This document shows, one piece after another, positions 1-10,596 of a stretch of 64,000 nucleotides of DNA (the stretch's first letter is position 1; each line of letters starts with the position of its first letter). The notes below the pieces were generated by a model. It was not told where the DNA came from and did no database searches. It saw nothing but the letters and a program-made list of their open reading frames with translations. The position numbers and the translations under genes were made by a program. Origin of the DNA: Bufo bufo. Its lineage: Eukaryota; Chordata; Amphibia; Anura; Bufonidae. The stretch is taken from the NCBI RefSeq assembly GCF_905171765.1, contig NC_053390.1, forward strand, positions 135,114,820 to 135,178,819. Direction: 5' to 3'.

Positions 1-2
1 GC

Positions 3-533
3 GAGTACAAGCGCACGCTGATAGAGGCGCTCTTGAGAGCATTCCCACATGTCACAGGGGAACAGGTGGAAGGTGAAGGCAGAGGAGTGGCAAGAGGTCG
101 CCAACGCAGCTGTGTCACGGCCAGCTCATCTGAGGGCAGGGTTAGCATGGCAGAAATGTGGAAAAGTTTTGTCTCCACGCCACAGCTATCTGCACCGACA
201 CCTGATACGGAACGTGTTAGCAGGAGGCAGCATTTCACTAACATGGTTGAACAGTATGTCTGCACACCCCTCCACATCCTGACGGATGGTTCGGCCCCAT
301 TCAACTACTGGGTTTCGAAATTGTCCACGTGGCCAGAGTTAGCATGTTATGCCTTGGAGGTGCTTTCCTGCCCGGCGGCCAGCGTTTTATCTGAACGCGT
401 ATTCAGCACGGCAGGGGGCGTCATTACTGACAAGCGCAGCCGCCTGTCCACAGCCAACGTGGACAAGCTGACCTTCATAAAGATGAACCAGGCATGGATC
501 CCACAGGACCTGTCCCTCCCTTGTGCAGAGTAG
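3..533 (+). CDS. hAT transposase, C-terminal part (dimerisation domain)
   Basis: This frame is open from the window edge to a stop at 533. It encodes the last ~175 residues of a hAT-superfamily transposase. The C-terminal dimerisation region is clear: a WVSKLSTWPELA segment, then the cysteine-alanine stretch leading into SVLSERVFSTAGG, and the ending TFIKMNQAWIPQDLS. The same protein is seen in copies A (minus strand, stop at 33865) and C (stop at 53291), where the rest of the gene is present, so the true start lies left of the window. No lesion is visible in this stretch. The transposase would act in the nucleus on the element's own ends. Whether the missing 5' part is intact cannot be judged. 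Confidence 0.85.
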   Translation, partial: EYKRTLIEALLRAFPHVTGEQVEGEGRGVARGRQRSCVTASSSEGRVSMAEMWKSFVSTPQLSAPTPDTERVSRRQHFTNMVEQYVCTPLHILTDGSAPFNYWVSKLSTWPELACYALEVLSCPAASVLSERVFSTAGGVITDKRSRLSTANVDKLTFIKMNQAWIPQDLSLPCAE

Positions 534-599
534 TCCTTATTAACTGCCTAAAACATGTCTTGTTGTGCTACGGGCCACTTCTTTATTTGATACAAATTT

Positions 600-3500
600 T
601 ATGAAACCCACAGTTGAATGAAACTCTTCTCTGTCTGGGCGCCGGGGCCTAACCAGATGAAAGTGGCCGGTTAAACTAACGGGTGACATGAAGCCATAAC
701 CTCTGCCATGCTACCTCTGTCTTCTGTCTGGGTGCTGAGGCCTAAGTCAAATAAAGCGGTCTTCTGCTGTGCTGGGGGATATGAAGCTAATCTCTGACCT
801 CTCTCCTCTGTCTGGGTCCAAAGGCCTAAATCACTGAAAGAGGCCTTCTCCTGTGGTGTGTGATATGATGCCAGAATATGTGCTGTGGGGCCTCTCTCCT
901 CTTCCTGGGTGCAGGGGTCAAAGTAACTCAATGGTGGCTTCTCCTGTGGTGGCTGATATGATGCCAGAATATGTGCTGTGGTGCCTCTCTCCTCTGTCTG
1001 GGTACAAAGGCCTAAATCACTGAAAGAGGCCTTCTCCTGTGGTGTGTGATATGATGCCTGAATATGTGCTGTGGTGCCTCTCTCCTCTTCCTGGGTGCGG
1101 GGGTCAAAGTAACTCAATGGTGGCTTCTCCTGTGGTGGCTGATATGATGCCAGAATATGTGCTGTGGTGCCTCTCTCCTCTTCCTGGGTGCGGGGGTCAA
1201 AGTAACTCAATGGTGGCTTCTCCTGTGGTGGCTGATATGATGCCAGAATATGTGCTGTGGGGCCTCTCTCCTCTTCCTGGGTGCAGGGGTCAAAGTAACT
1301 CAATGGTGGCTTCTCCTGTGGTGGTTAGTATGATGCCAGAATATGTGCTGTGGGGCCTCTCTCCTCTTCCTGGGTGCAGGGGTCAAAGTAACTCAATGGT
1401 GGCTTCTCCTGTGGTGGCTGATATGATGCCAGAATATGTGCTGTGGTGCCTCTCTCCTCTTCCTGGGTGCGGGGGTCAAAGTAACTCAATGGTGGCTTCT
1501 CCTGTGGTGGCTGATATGATGCCAGAATATGTGCTGTGGGGCCTCTCTCCTCTTCCTGGGTGCAGGGGTCAAAGTAACTCAATGGTGGCTTCTCCTGTGG
1601 TGGTTAGTATGATGCCAGAATATGTGCTGTGGGGCCTCTCTCCTCTTCCTGGGTGCAGGGGTCAAAGTACCTCAATGGTGGCTTCTCCTGTGGTGGCTGA
1701 TATGATGCCAGAATATGTGCTGTGGTGCCTCTCTCCTCTTCCTGGGTGCGGGGGTCAAAGTAACTCAATGGTGGCTTCTCCTGTGGTGGCTGATATGATG
1801 CCAGAATATGTGCTGTGGGGCCTCTCTCCTCTTCCTGGGTGCAGGGGTCAAAGTAACTCAATGGTGGCTTCTCCTGTGGTGGTTAGTATGATGCCAGAAT
1901 ATGTGCTGTGGGGCCTCTCTCCTCTTCCTGGGTGCAGGGGTCAAAGTAACTCAATGGTGGCTTCTCCTGTGGTGGCTGATATGATGCCAGAATATGTGCT
2001 GTGGTGCATCTCTCCTCTTCCTGGGTGCGGGGGTCAAAGTAACTCAATGGTGGCTTCTCCTGTGGTGGCTGATATGATGCCAGAATATGTGCTGTGGGGC
2101 CTCTCTCCTCTTCCTGGGTGCAGGGGTCAAAGTAACTCAATGGTGGCTTCTCCTGTGGTGGTTAGTATGATGCCAGAATATGTGCTGTGGGGCCTCTCTC
2201 CTCTTCCTGGGTGCAGGGGTCAAAGTAACTCAATGGTGGCTTCTCCTGTGGTGGCTGATATGATGCCAGAATATGTGCTGTGGTGCCTCTCTCCTCTTCC
2301 TGGGTGCGGGGGTCAAAGTAACTCAATGGTGGCTTCTCCTGTGGTGGCTGATATGATGCCAGAATATGTGCTGTGGGGCCTCTCTCCTCTTCCTGGGTGC
2401 AGGGGTCAAAGTAACTCAATGGTGGCTTCTCCTGTGCTGATTGATATAAAGCTGATGGTTGTGCCATCTGACATGGTTGCCAGGGTCTGATTCAATGGGG
2501 GCCTACTCCTGTGGTGGGTGATCTAAATGCCTGATTCTCTGCTGTGAAACCTCTCTCCTCCGTCTGGGTGTAGGGGTCAAAGTCTTTCAAAGTCGCCTTC
2601 TCCTGTGCTGATTGATATGAAGCTGATGGTTGTGCCATCTGACATGGTTGCCGGGGTCCCATTAAATTGTGGCCTACTCCTGTGGTGGTTGATATGATGC
2701 CTGATTCTCTGATGTGGAACCTCTCTCCTCTGTTTGGGTGAAGGGGTCAAAGTAACTAAATGGTGGCTTCTCCTGTGGTGGCTGATATGATGCCAGAATA
2801 TGTGCTGTGGGGCCTCTCTCCTCTTCCTGGGTGCAGGGGTCAAAGTAACTCAATGGTGGCTTCTCCTGTGGTGGCTGATATGATGCCAGAATATGTGCTG
2901 TGGTGCCTCTCTCCTCTTCCTGGGTGCGGGGGTCAAAGTAACTCAATGGTGGCTTCTCCTGTGGTGGCTGATATGATGCCAGAATATGTGCTGTGGTGCC
3001 TCTCTCCTCTTCCTGGGTGCGGGGGTCAAAGTAACTCAATGGTGGCTTCTCCTGTGGTGGCTGATATGATGCCAGAATATGTGCTGTGGTGCCTCTCTCC
3101 TCTTCCTGGGTGCAGGGGTCAAAGTAACTAAATGGTGGCTTCTCCTGTGGTGGTTGATATGATGCCTGATTCTCTGCTGTGAAACCTCTCTCCTCCATCT
3201 GGGTGTAGGGGTCAAAGTCTTTCAAAGTCGCCTTCTCCTGTGCTGATTGATATAAAGCTGATGGTTGTGCCATCTGACATGGTTGCCAGGGTCTGATTCA
3301 ATGGGGGCCTACTCCTGTGGTGGGTGATCTAAATGCCTGATTCTCTGCTGTGAAACCTCTCTCCTCCGTCTGGGTGTAGGGGTCAAAGTCTTTCAAAGTC
3401 GCCTTCTCCTGTGCTGATTGATATGAAGCTGATGGTTGTGCCATCTGACATGGTTGCCGGGGTCCCATTAAATTGGGGCCTACTCCTGTGGTGGGTGATC

Positions 3501-3890
3501 TAAATGCCTGATTCTCTGCTTTGAAACCTCTCTCCTCCGTCCGGGTGTAGGGGTCAAAGTCTGTCAAAGTCGCCTTCTCCTGTGCTGATTGATATAAAGC
3601 TTATGCTTGTGCCATCTGACATGGTTGCCGGGGTCTGATTCAATGGTGGCCTACTCCTGTGGTGGGTGATCTAAATGCCTGATTCTCTGCTGTGTAACCT
3701 CTCTCCTCCGTCTGGGTGTAGGGGTCAAAGTAACTAAATGGTGGCCTACTCCTGTGGTGGGTGATATGATGCCTGGTTCTCTGCTGTGGGACCTCTCTCC
3801 TTTGTCTGGGTGCTGTGGTCAAAATAATAGTAAGTGACCTTCTCCATTGGTGGGTGACTTGAAGCCTGATTCTGTGCTATGGGACCTCAC
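600..3890. repeat. 93-bp minisatellite in the 3' region of hAT D
   Basis: About 35 head-to-tail units of 93 bp follow the transposase stop within 70 bp. A typical unit carries gatatgatgccagaatatg, a cctctctcctcttcctgggtg segment and ggtggcttctcctgtggtgg. Units near both edges are more diverged, and the centre (1320-2440) is nearly identical. Because 93 is a multiple of three, long frames without stops run through both strands (for example plus 1039-2490 and minus 671-1303). These are periodicity artefacts, not genes. The minus-strand version is clearly related to the 141-bp array of hAT C at 52050-53180. Confidence 0.93.
1321..2437. repeat. 279-bp higher-order repeat (3 x 93 bp)
   Basis: The variant gtggttagtatgatgcc recurs at 1321, 1600, 1879 and 2158, exactly 279 bp apart, while the two intervening units carry gtggctgatatg. 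Four copies of the trimer are almost identical. This implies recent block amplification in units of three repeats. Confidence 0.9.
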
Positions 3891-4039
3891 TCCAATTAAT
3901 ATTGTTTAATTTTTATTTATTTTATGTTAACTCATCATTTCCCTATCTACATTTGTTTGCAGGGGATTTAACTACATTTTGCTGCCTTTTGCAGCCCTCT
4001 AGCCCTTTCCGGGTGTGTTTTACAGCCTTTTTAGTGCCC

Positions 4040-4181
4040 AAAAGCTCGGGTCCCCATTGACTTCTATGGGGTTCGGGTTCGGGATGAAGTTCGGGTCGAG
4101 TTCGGATCCCGAACCCGAACATTTTTCGAAAGTTCGGCCGAACTCGTCGAACCCGAACATCCAGGTGTTCGCTCAACTCTA
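4040..4181. repeat. hAT D subterminal repeat block with terminal inverted repeat
   Basis: The last 140 bp hold several direct and inverted copies of ttcgggttcg / cgaacccgaa, then cgaacatccaggtgttcgct and the terminus caactcta. Comparable blocks occur at both ends of copy A and the right end of copy C. In hAT elements such as Ac and Hermes, short subterminal repeats bind the transposase BED domain. That these do so is inference. Confidence 0.6.
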
Positions 4182-4189
4182 TCCACTAC

Positions 4190-4975
4190 CCCCATACTAA
4201 CTCTCTGTATTTTCTGAGAGACTATTTTTCCCAAAATGTCAGTTTTGGTGACCTCTATAGGCCCCAAGTATGGTTTGAAAGCTTAAAATTAGTAACCAGC
4301 CAAAACCCCCGAAACCCATTTCACAAATTTACAAAAAAGACTCAGAATCCCTCCAAACAGGGTCACCCCAGCTTTTATTAGACATTGGGAAAAATATCTA
4401 GATGTCACTTACACCAACTCAAATAGAAATCATCCTCTACTCCCCCCACAAATCCTCCAGATGCGTAAGGCTACAAGAAAATGATTACAAGATCATCACA
4501 AGATGGTACAAAACCCCTGACAAAACCTATAGGTTCTTGACGTCTGCCTCCGATACTTGTTGGAGATACCTGAAAGAGAGAGGCACCTACCTCCATATTA
4601 GGTGGTCATGCCCCAGTATCAACCAATGGTGGGCGCAAATTTTCCAAAAATGCAACCAAATTTGCGGGAGTTCGTTCAAACCATCTCCCGAGTCCGCCCT
4701 TCTAAACTATTACCCTCCTACCTATAAGAGCCCTGATTTACAGCTGTTTAGACACTTGATAATGGCAGCTAGGATTTAAAACCAAAATATTGGCTCTCTG
4801 TAGACACTCCATCAATTGAACAATGGTCCCTTAAAGTAGACCAGATTTACAGGTTTGAAGAAATCTCCTCTAGGGAAATGTGGGCAAACCATAAGTTCAT
4901 CAAAATCTGTCATAAATGGAAAGTCTTCAGAAAACAATGATTCACAGAAAACGAGTAGATCACTTTCTGATACAA
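4190..4975 (+). pseudogene. L1-like LINE ORF2, C-terminal relic
   Basis: The longest open piece is 4402-4779 (125 residues). It contains the cysteine-histidine motif typical of the L1 ORF2 C-terminus, here TCWRYLKERGTYLHIRWSCP. The second cysteine of the usual CWRC is a tyrosine, so the knuckle is damaged. Coding similarity continues on both sides in shifted frames, upstream from about 4190 (LSVFSERLFF-like) and downstream to about 4970. No reverse transcriptase domain is present, so this is a 5'-truncated or interrupted copy. hAT D abuts it at 4181, which suggests insertion of D into this LINE. From 4976 to 5229 I see no further coding signal. Confidence 0.6.
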
Positions 4976-5229
4976 TTTTTTAACCTACAACCACAAGGAC
5001 CTACGCCTGACCACCCCAGATCACCCTCTACAGAACAAGCATCCAAGGAGTTCTTTACCGATCCTCTCAGTCCAAGCTCAAATGTCAGTGCCTAACGTGT
5101 GTAATGGACTTTTCCAGTTTCTACTTTACGCAGAAACACAACAGAGACTCATTGTTTAAATCCTCGTATTTGTTATGTTTATTACAGGATATACCTGCCA
5201 TTTACTTAGGCCCTTTCAGGAGGCCACGT

Positions 5230-5945
5230 TATTTGTCATTCGCCAGGACTACGGGATGAACAACGACATTCCACTGCTTCATGTCCTGGGACAGAGGACT
5301 GGAGACGTGGCGCCTAGATCTCATGAGCCCTGTTGGGGCTGAACTGGAGGAGAATGAGGACATTGGAGCACAAGCAATGTGTAGCGAAATGGATGGTTTT
5401 TCTATACAGGTGACAGGAGAAGAGGAGGAGCAGAAGCCGGAGGAGCAAGAGGGAGATGAGGAAGATGAGGCAGATGACCCAGGCACACCGTGGCAGTATG
5501 CAGTGAAGATGGAGGCAGGGAGTCCCTCCAAGTCACTTGCACAAATGGCCCGATGCATGCTCACTTGCTTGCGTAGTGACAGATGAATTGTCACCATTCA
5601 ACAGATGGATGATTTCTGGCTCTCCACCTTGTTGGACCTTTGCTACCGTTCCAAAACGGGGGCCTTTTTTTTACACCCTCTGAGAGAAAGAACAAACTGA
5701 ACTACTATAGAGACATCCTATGTAGTCAGTTGGCCTCTCCCTGTAGCCACAACTAGCAGAGTTTGCCCTGGAAAAGTTGTCCTGCTCGGCCAGTAGTGTG
5801 GCATCAGAGCGGGTGTTTAGTGCAGCGGGGGTAATAGTTACCCCAGGAAGAACCCAAAATGTAAAGACACTGACCTTTTTCAAGATGAATCAGGCGTGAA
5901 TAAGCCAGGATTTCCACCCACCAATGTCTGATGCATCAGACTAGA
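5230..5945 (+). pseudogene. hAT transposase relic (copy F), central and C-terminal parts
   Basis: An open piece at 5281-5586 encodes an acidic Glu/Asp-rich linker followed by LAQMARCMLTCLRSDR. After a stop, the reading continues as QQMDDFWLSTLLD, which matches the hAT segment before the 'LLDPRYK' motif. Further on, about 5750-5900, FALEKLSCSASSVASERVFS and TLTFFKMNQA give the C-terminal dimerisation region. The gene is split by a stop at 5584-5586 and by frameshifts and deletions between 5640 and 5740. The N-terminus, BED finger and catalytic aspartates are not recognisable. Sequence differs from copies A-D, so it is another hAT family. An array (6000-6560) follows the stop, as in the other copies. 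Confidence 0.7.
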
Positions 5946-5999
5946 TCATCCATGGTGCCACACCAACACTTTAACAAAAGAGACCGGTTACTTCTGGCT

Positions 6000-6560
6000 A
6001 CCTGCCTCAGCTACTATTCTGATGCTGCCACCCGCCTGATGCCACACATCTGATTCCAAGTGCTCCTTCTTTCACCCACCATCTTCAGTGGGTACTCATA
6101 TTGCCACCCACCTCCCCACTCTGTCACGGGTTCACTCTGTGGTCCCCTGATGCTGCTGCCACCTTCACACTATGTCACCTTGCCACTCTGTGGTCTCCTG
6201 ATGCTGCTGCCACCTCCACGCTGTCACCTTGCCACTCTGTGGCTTCCTGATGCTGCTGCTACCATGTCCAGACTGTCATTGTGTCAACCTGTGGCCTCCT
6301 CCTAATGCTGCTGCTGCCGCCATCTCTACGCTCTGTTATTGTGCCACTCTGTGGGCCCCCTGATGCTGCTGCCACCACCTGCAAGCTCTGTCATTGTGCC
6401 ACTCTGTGGCCTCCTCCTAATGCTGCTGCCACCTCCACATTGTCATTGGGCCACTCAGCGGTCTCCTCATGCTGCTTCCACCTCACCACTATGTCATAGG
6501 GCCACTTTGTGGACTTCTCATGCTGTTCCCACCCTCCCCACTTCATGACTGGGCCACTAT
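6000..6560. repeat. ~50-58 bp minisatellite 3' of hAT F
   Basis: Eight or nine imperfect units share tgatgctgctgccacc and cattgtgccactctgtggcc. Unit starts near 6148, 6199, 6248, 6303, 6361, 6418, 6468 and 6518 give spacings of 49-58 bp. Short frames on both strands across it are artefacts. It lies just downstream of the hAT F coding relic. Confidence 0.85.
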
Positions 6561-7189
6561 TTTGCCTTTCGACCTGGCTGACATCATTATTTATTTGACC
6601 CTTCTTCTGATCTGTCAGAAGGAAGGAAAAATGAGATGCACAACGGATCCTGTCTATGTAACAGCTGTAAGGCCTGCATGACATGGTCCCTATTTTGCAT
6701 CAGAATTGGCTTATGATTTGATATACAAAAGCTGGAGTGGGTACAAAACACAAAAGACATGCAAATATTCCATTCCATTCATCTCTGTTTTGGATCCACT
6801 CCTGTTTTTTTGGGCTTTAGCAATACCGATGGATTACTGACCAAATGCTGAGTTTTCTGTGGGTTATTATATTTATGTGGGAAGGGCAATATAATTAGTG
6901 ACGTCAACACAAACTTACTGCTGACACCCTGTCGGGGGGGGGGGGGGGCTCTACTTGTATAAGCGTTTAATAGAACAGGTTCTGTAGACATCTATGTGGA
7001 ATCAGCTGGTAACAGTGTAAAAGGAGTGTGCTTCTTCTTCACGCTAACATTGACCTGTAAGGCTGAGTTCACACGGGTTATTTGGTCAGTTTTGGCCCTG
7101 TAGCTGCCCAAATAAGTGAAGTGTGCAGTGATTCTAAGAGTGACGCCTGTCATCTGCAAGTTATATGGACTCACAGTATTGTTTCACTA
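6561..7189. other. No gene seen; contains a 15-G homopolymer
   Basis: Apart from an uninterrupted run of 15 G at 6934-6948, I see no coding, repeat-terminal or RNA signal here. The stretch probably contains the 3' end of hAT F and ancient decayed sequence. Confidence 0.5.
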
Positions 7190-8660
7190 CCACAGCAGAC
7201 TCTCTAGTAGTTATAGCCTATAATATTATAACACTCCAGAAATTCATCCAAGCCCCTCTTGAATTATTTTATTGTACTCCTCACCATCACCACTTCCTCA
7301 GGCAGAGAGTTCCATAGTCTCACTGCTCTTACCGTAAAGAATCCTCTTCTATGTTTGTGTACAAACCTTCTTTCATCCAGACGCAGAGGGTGTCCCCTCG
7401 TCACAGTCTCAGTTTTGGGGATAAATAGATGATGGGAGAGATCTCTGTACTGCCCCCTGATATATTTATACATAGTAATTAGATCTCCCCTCATTAGTTT
7501 TTTTTTCTAAAGTGAATAACCCTAATGTTGATAATCTTTCAGGGTACTGTAGTCCCCCCATTCCAGTTATTACTTTAGTTGCCCTCCTCTGAACCCTCTC
7601 CAGCTCTGCTATGTCTGCCTTGTTCACAGGAGCCCAGAAGTGTACACAGTACTCCATGTGTGGTCTGACTAGTGATTTGTAAAGTGGTAGGTCTATGTTC
7701 TCATCACAGGCATCTAAAGGGGCCCTTTTGATGCAACCCATTATATTATTGGCCTTGGCAGCAGCTGCCTGACACCGGTTTCTACAGTTTAGTTTGCCGT
7801 TTGCTAAAATTCCTAAGTCCTTTTCCATGTCAGTGTTACCCAGTGTTTTACCATTTAGTATGTACGGGTAACTTTCATTATTACTTCCCATGTGCATAAC
7901 CTTATATTTATCAGTGTTAAACCTCATCTGCCACTTCTCTGCCCAAGCCTCCAATCTATCCAGATCCATTTGTAGCAGTGTACTGTCCTCTTCCGTGTCA
8001 ATTACTTTACACAGTTTAGAGTCATCTGCAAAAATTATATTTTACTGTGCAAGCCTTCTACAAGATCATTAATAAATATATTAAAGAGAATATGGCCCAA
8101 TACAGACCCCTGAGGTACTCCACTAGTGACAGTGACCCAATCTGAGTGTGTACCATTAATAACCACCCTGTTTTCTATCACTGAGCCAGTTACTTACCCA
8201 CATACAGATGTTTTCTCCCAGTCCGAGCATTCTCATTTTATATACTAACCTTTTATGTGGTACAGTGTCAAATACTTTGGAGAAGTCCAGATATATGACA
8301 TCCATTGATTCACCACTGTCAAGTCTAGAACTTACCTCCTCATAGAAACTGATTAAATTAGTTTGACATGACCGATCCCTCATGAAGCCATGCTGATATG
8401 GCATTATTTGCTTGTTTTCATTGAGATCCTTCAAGATAGCATCTCTTAGAAAACCTTCAAACTGTTTACCCACGTTAAACTTACCAGCCTATAATTTCCG
8501 GGGTCTGTTTTTCCACCCTTTATAAATATTTGCACCACATTTGCTATGCGCCACTCCTGTGGAACACTCCCTGTCAGTATAGAGTCTGCAAATATCAGAA
8601 TTAAGGGTCTGGCTATGACATTACTTAATTTTCTTAGGATATGGGGGTGAGAAGCAAATT
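7190..8660 (-). pseudogene. CR1/L2/Rex1-group LINE, reverse transcriptase and C-terminal relic
   Basis: Reading on the minus strand from 8660, SNVIARPLILIFADS and VPQEWRIANVV lead into the RT fingers. The piece 8156-8473 follows with [19 protein letters not shown] and the palm motif [16 protein letters not shown]. Piece 7466-7969 carries the RT thumb and C-terminal region (MRFNTDKYKVMHMGS, then MEYCVHFWAPVNKADIAELE). Piece 7264-7494 ends with RGHPLRLDE and VRLWNSLPEEVV, typical of this LINE group. Frameshifts separate the pieces (near 8475, 8150, 8050 and 7495), so the copy is dead. The usual 3' tail seen in the plus-strand copy at 15640-15822 is absent here. Confidence 0.8.
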
Positions 8661-9569
8661 TTCCTCATTTTAGGAAATAAAAATCCTGCCTAACTCACTC
8701 CCTAGATCTATCACCCTTCTCCAGAAATCTATTGATAACTTGTGATACTGCTACCCTTAAGAAAATAATGTAGCCATATCCTTGAATGTTTTAGGAAATG
8801 ATCCAGATTACGTTAGCATGATTCACTGACAAGTAAACTTTTTCAACTGTTAAGTGACAACATTAAAGTGTTCAGTCAGTGATTTCCATCAGTGATTGTG
8901 AGCCAAAACCAGGTACAGCTCTAAACACAGAACAGGTGCAGATCTTTCCCTTATACCTTATGTCTGTGTAGCCTCCACTTCTGATTTTGGTTCACAGTGG
9001 AAGTTATGGAAGCCACTGACAGAAACACTAATGTGTTATTGAGGCTTAAGATCAGCAGGAAGTCAGTGCAGGGACAGTGAGGGCAGAACGATTATAAAAT
9101 TACAAGTAATTAAATCTTCAGTGAGAAAATGAAAATTGTTGTGTGATTTCCTAATATATCCTGAAGGGAGCGAGTTTTGAGAGTTGATTTTGAAATATTT
9201 AAAATAGTTCAGAGTCTATTTACACCTCTGACATAAAAAGAAGGTAAGAAACAAACATTAAAAATCCTAATGGATTTGATTGATTTTAGACGGATAACAT
9301 TTTGTTTTAAAATATACTCAGTTGTCCCATGAGTATAAACTTTCTCCATATGCCTTATAGTGCATGTAGATGTTGTATAGACATGGGGGACTCAGGGTCT
9401 CCATATATTATCCTGAATTCATCTAGATGTCGAAGATGCTATATTAAATGGCTGGCTGTCCACAGCATCCCATGACCAAATCAGCTCTTGTAGGTCTTGA
9501 AGGCAGTCTAATGGCGATAAGCAGACCGCTGTAGCAGCTCTCCTATTATAGGGTTGTCTATGATAAGAT
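8661..9569. other. No gene seen
   Basis: AT-rich sequence between two oppositely oriented LINE copies. I find no open frame of interest, no terminal repeats and no tandem structure. Confidence 0.5.
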
Positions 9570-10015
9570 TAGCATTGAAAAACTATAAGGAAAAAAATAG
9601 AATATGTAAAAGAAGAATAAAATCAGCCAAACTAGAGACAGAGAGATTTATTGCTAAAGAGTGAAACTAACCATAAAATGGTCTTCAATTATGTAAATGG
9701 TAAAAAGTATACATCTGAAGGTGTCGGCCCTTTAAAGGATGATGAGGAGGGAGGGGGGGGGGGGGGGTTGCAGAGATTTAATAGCAAAGCTATTAATTTT
9801 TTTCTCCACTGTATTTACTGAGATAAAAACTGTCAGATAAAATACAGTTTGAAATGGCGCATAGCAAATGTGGTGCCAATATTCAAAAAAGGTCCAAAAA
9901 CAGGGCTCGGAAACTATAGGCCGGTAATTTTAACAGCTGTCGTGGGTAAACTGTTTGAAGGTTTTCTAAGAGATGCTATTTTGGAGTACCTCAATGAAAA
10001 TAAGTGAATAACACC
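9570..10015 (+). pseudogene. LINE reverse transcriptase, N-terminal relic
   Basis: The stretch encodes RRIKSAKLETERFIAKE, typical of the basic linker before the RT. About 9855-10010 then gives EWRIANVVPIFKKGPKTG and GNYRPVILTAVVGKLFEGF of the RT fingers. Frameshifts and stops, including one in the final NENK*ITP, make it non-functional. The frame is cut at 10015 by the solo LTR and resumes at 10597. Confidence 0.75.
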
Positions 10016-10238
10016 TGTAAGAAGGTACGAGGAATCATCGTGGATGATAGGTACGTGTCACCGAGGTTCCTGGCCTCGGTGGAGTAAGAGCCGTTCTTTA
10101 TGTGTCAGAAGCAGTTGCTGTTTGACACCTTGGTATTTTGCATGATTGTAATAGCTGATCCGGGACGGCTCTTACTGGGAGTAGTCAAAGTGCTGGGTGG
10201 GTGACTACTCCCCCTGTTCCAGGCCGTTTTTTGCCAGG

Positions 10239-10246
10239 CATAAAAA
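10239..10246 (+). promoter_or_regulatory. TATA-like box of the solo LTR
   Basis: cataaaaa lies about 220 bp into the LTR and 265 bp before the poly(A) signal, the spacing expected for U3/R. Assignment is by position only. Confidence 0.5.
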
Positions 10247-10504
10247 CCAGCCATCACTGCCAGGTGGAGAGTATTACCTCCATCTGACAGTGGAGCTCAG
10301 GAGGTCTGTGTGCTGCGATCTGGGGCCTGTGCTGGGCTGGAGAGCGGAGACCCGTGTGTCAGGGGAACAGGCCATCTAAAGCCTGTATTTGAACTTTCTG
10401 ACACAGAACTGCCACCAAGGTGACTTTTGTTTTATTAACTTGCCATTGGGTGTGAAGTAACACCAATACTGCGAAAGTGATGTTTTTTTTTGGCATCATG
10501 TGTG

Positions 10505-10510
10505 AATAAA
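10505..10510 (+). terminator. Poly(A) signal of the solo LTR
   Basis: AATAAA followed by a GT/T-rich stretch (cttgtattttgtctctg) about 25-45 bp downstream, near the LTR 3' end. Confidence 0.55.
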
Positions 10511-10596
10511 CACTAAACTTTGAATTACGAACTTGTATTTTGTCTCTGTACTGCGCCCGCTTATCCGATTCCTAACTACCAGAGCGAATCCCCACA

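Larger units (their letters stand above)
1..4181 (+). mobile_element. hAT transposon copy D, 3' part
   Basis: The element enters from the left edge of the window. It runs through the end of a hAT transposase (stop at 533), a long minisatellite (about 600-3890) and a terminal segment rich in TTCGGGTTCG-type repeats, and ends in gttcgctcaactcta at 4181. That end matches the inverse of the tagagttgagcg terminus of copy A and the right end of copy C, so D, A and C are one family. The expected 8-bp TSD partner tccactac (4182-4189) cannot be checked because the left end is outside the window. The flanking DNA from about 4190 is L1-like ORF2 sequence, so D probably inserted into an L1-like element. 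Confidence 0.85.
10016..10596 (+). mobile_element. Solo LTR (581 bp) inside a LINE
   Basis: The insert begins tgtaagaaggtacgagg and ends gcgaatccccaca, the TG...CA boundary of an LTR. It is flanked by cacc (10012-10015 and 10597-10600), a 4-bp TSD. It carries a TATA-like box, a poly(A) signal and a T-rich stretch in the plus orientation. No gag, pol or second LTR is present, so recombination between two LTRs is the likely origin. It could belong to a Ty3/Gypsy or retrovirus-like family. It does not resemble the Gypsy LTR at 59782. Confidence 0.8.

Noticed and set aside
1039..2490. 483-codon plus-strand frame and several minus-strand frames (671-1303, 1325-1582, 1604-1861, 1883-2140, 2162-2467, 2674-3273)
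   Set aside because: All lie in the 93-bp minisatellite. The period is a multiple of three and the unit lacks stops in these frames, so they are periodicity artefacts.
6934..6948. G15 run (and another at 9753-9767) as possible G-quadruplex control elements
   Set aside because: No promoter or gene nearby. Homopolymer expansion is the simpler reading.
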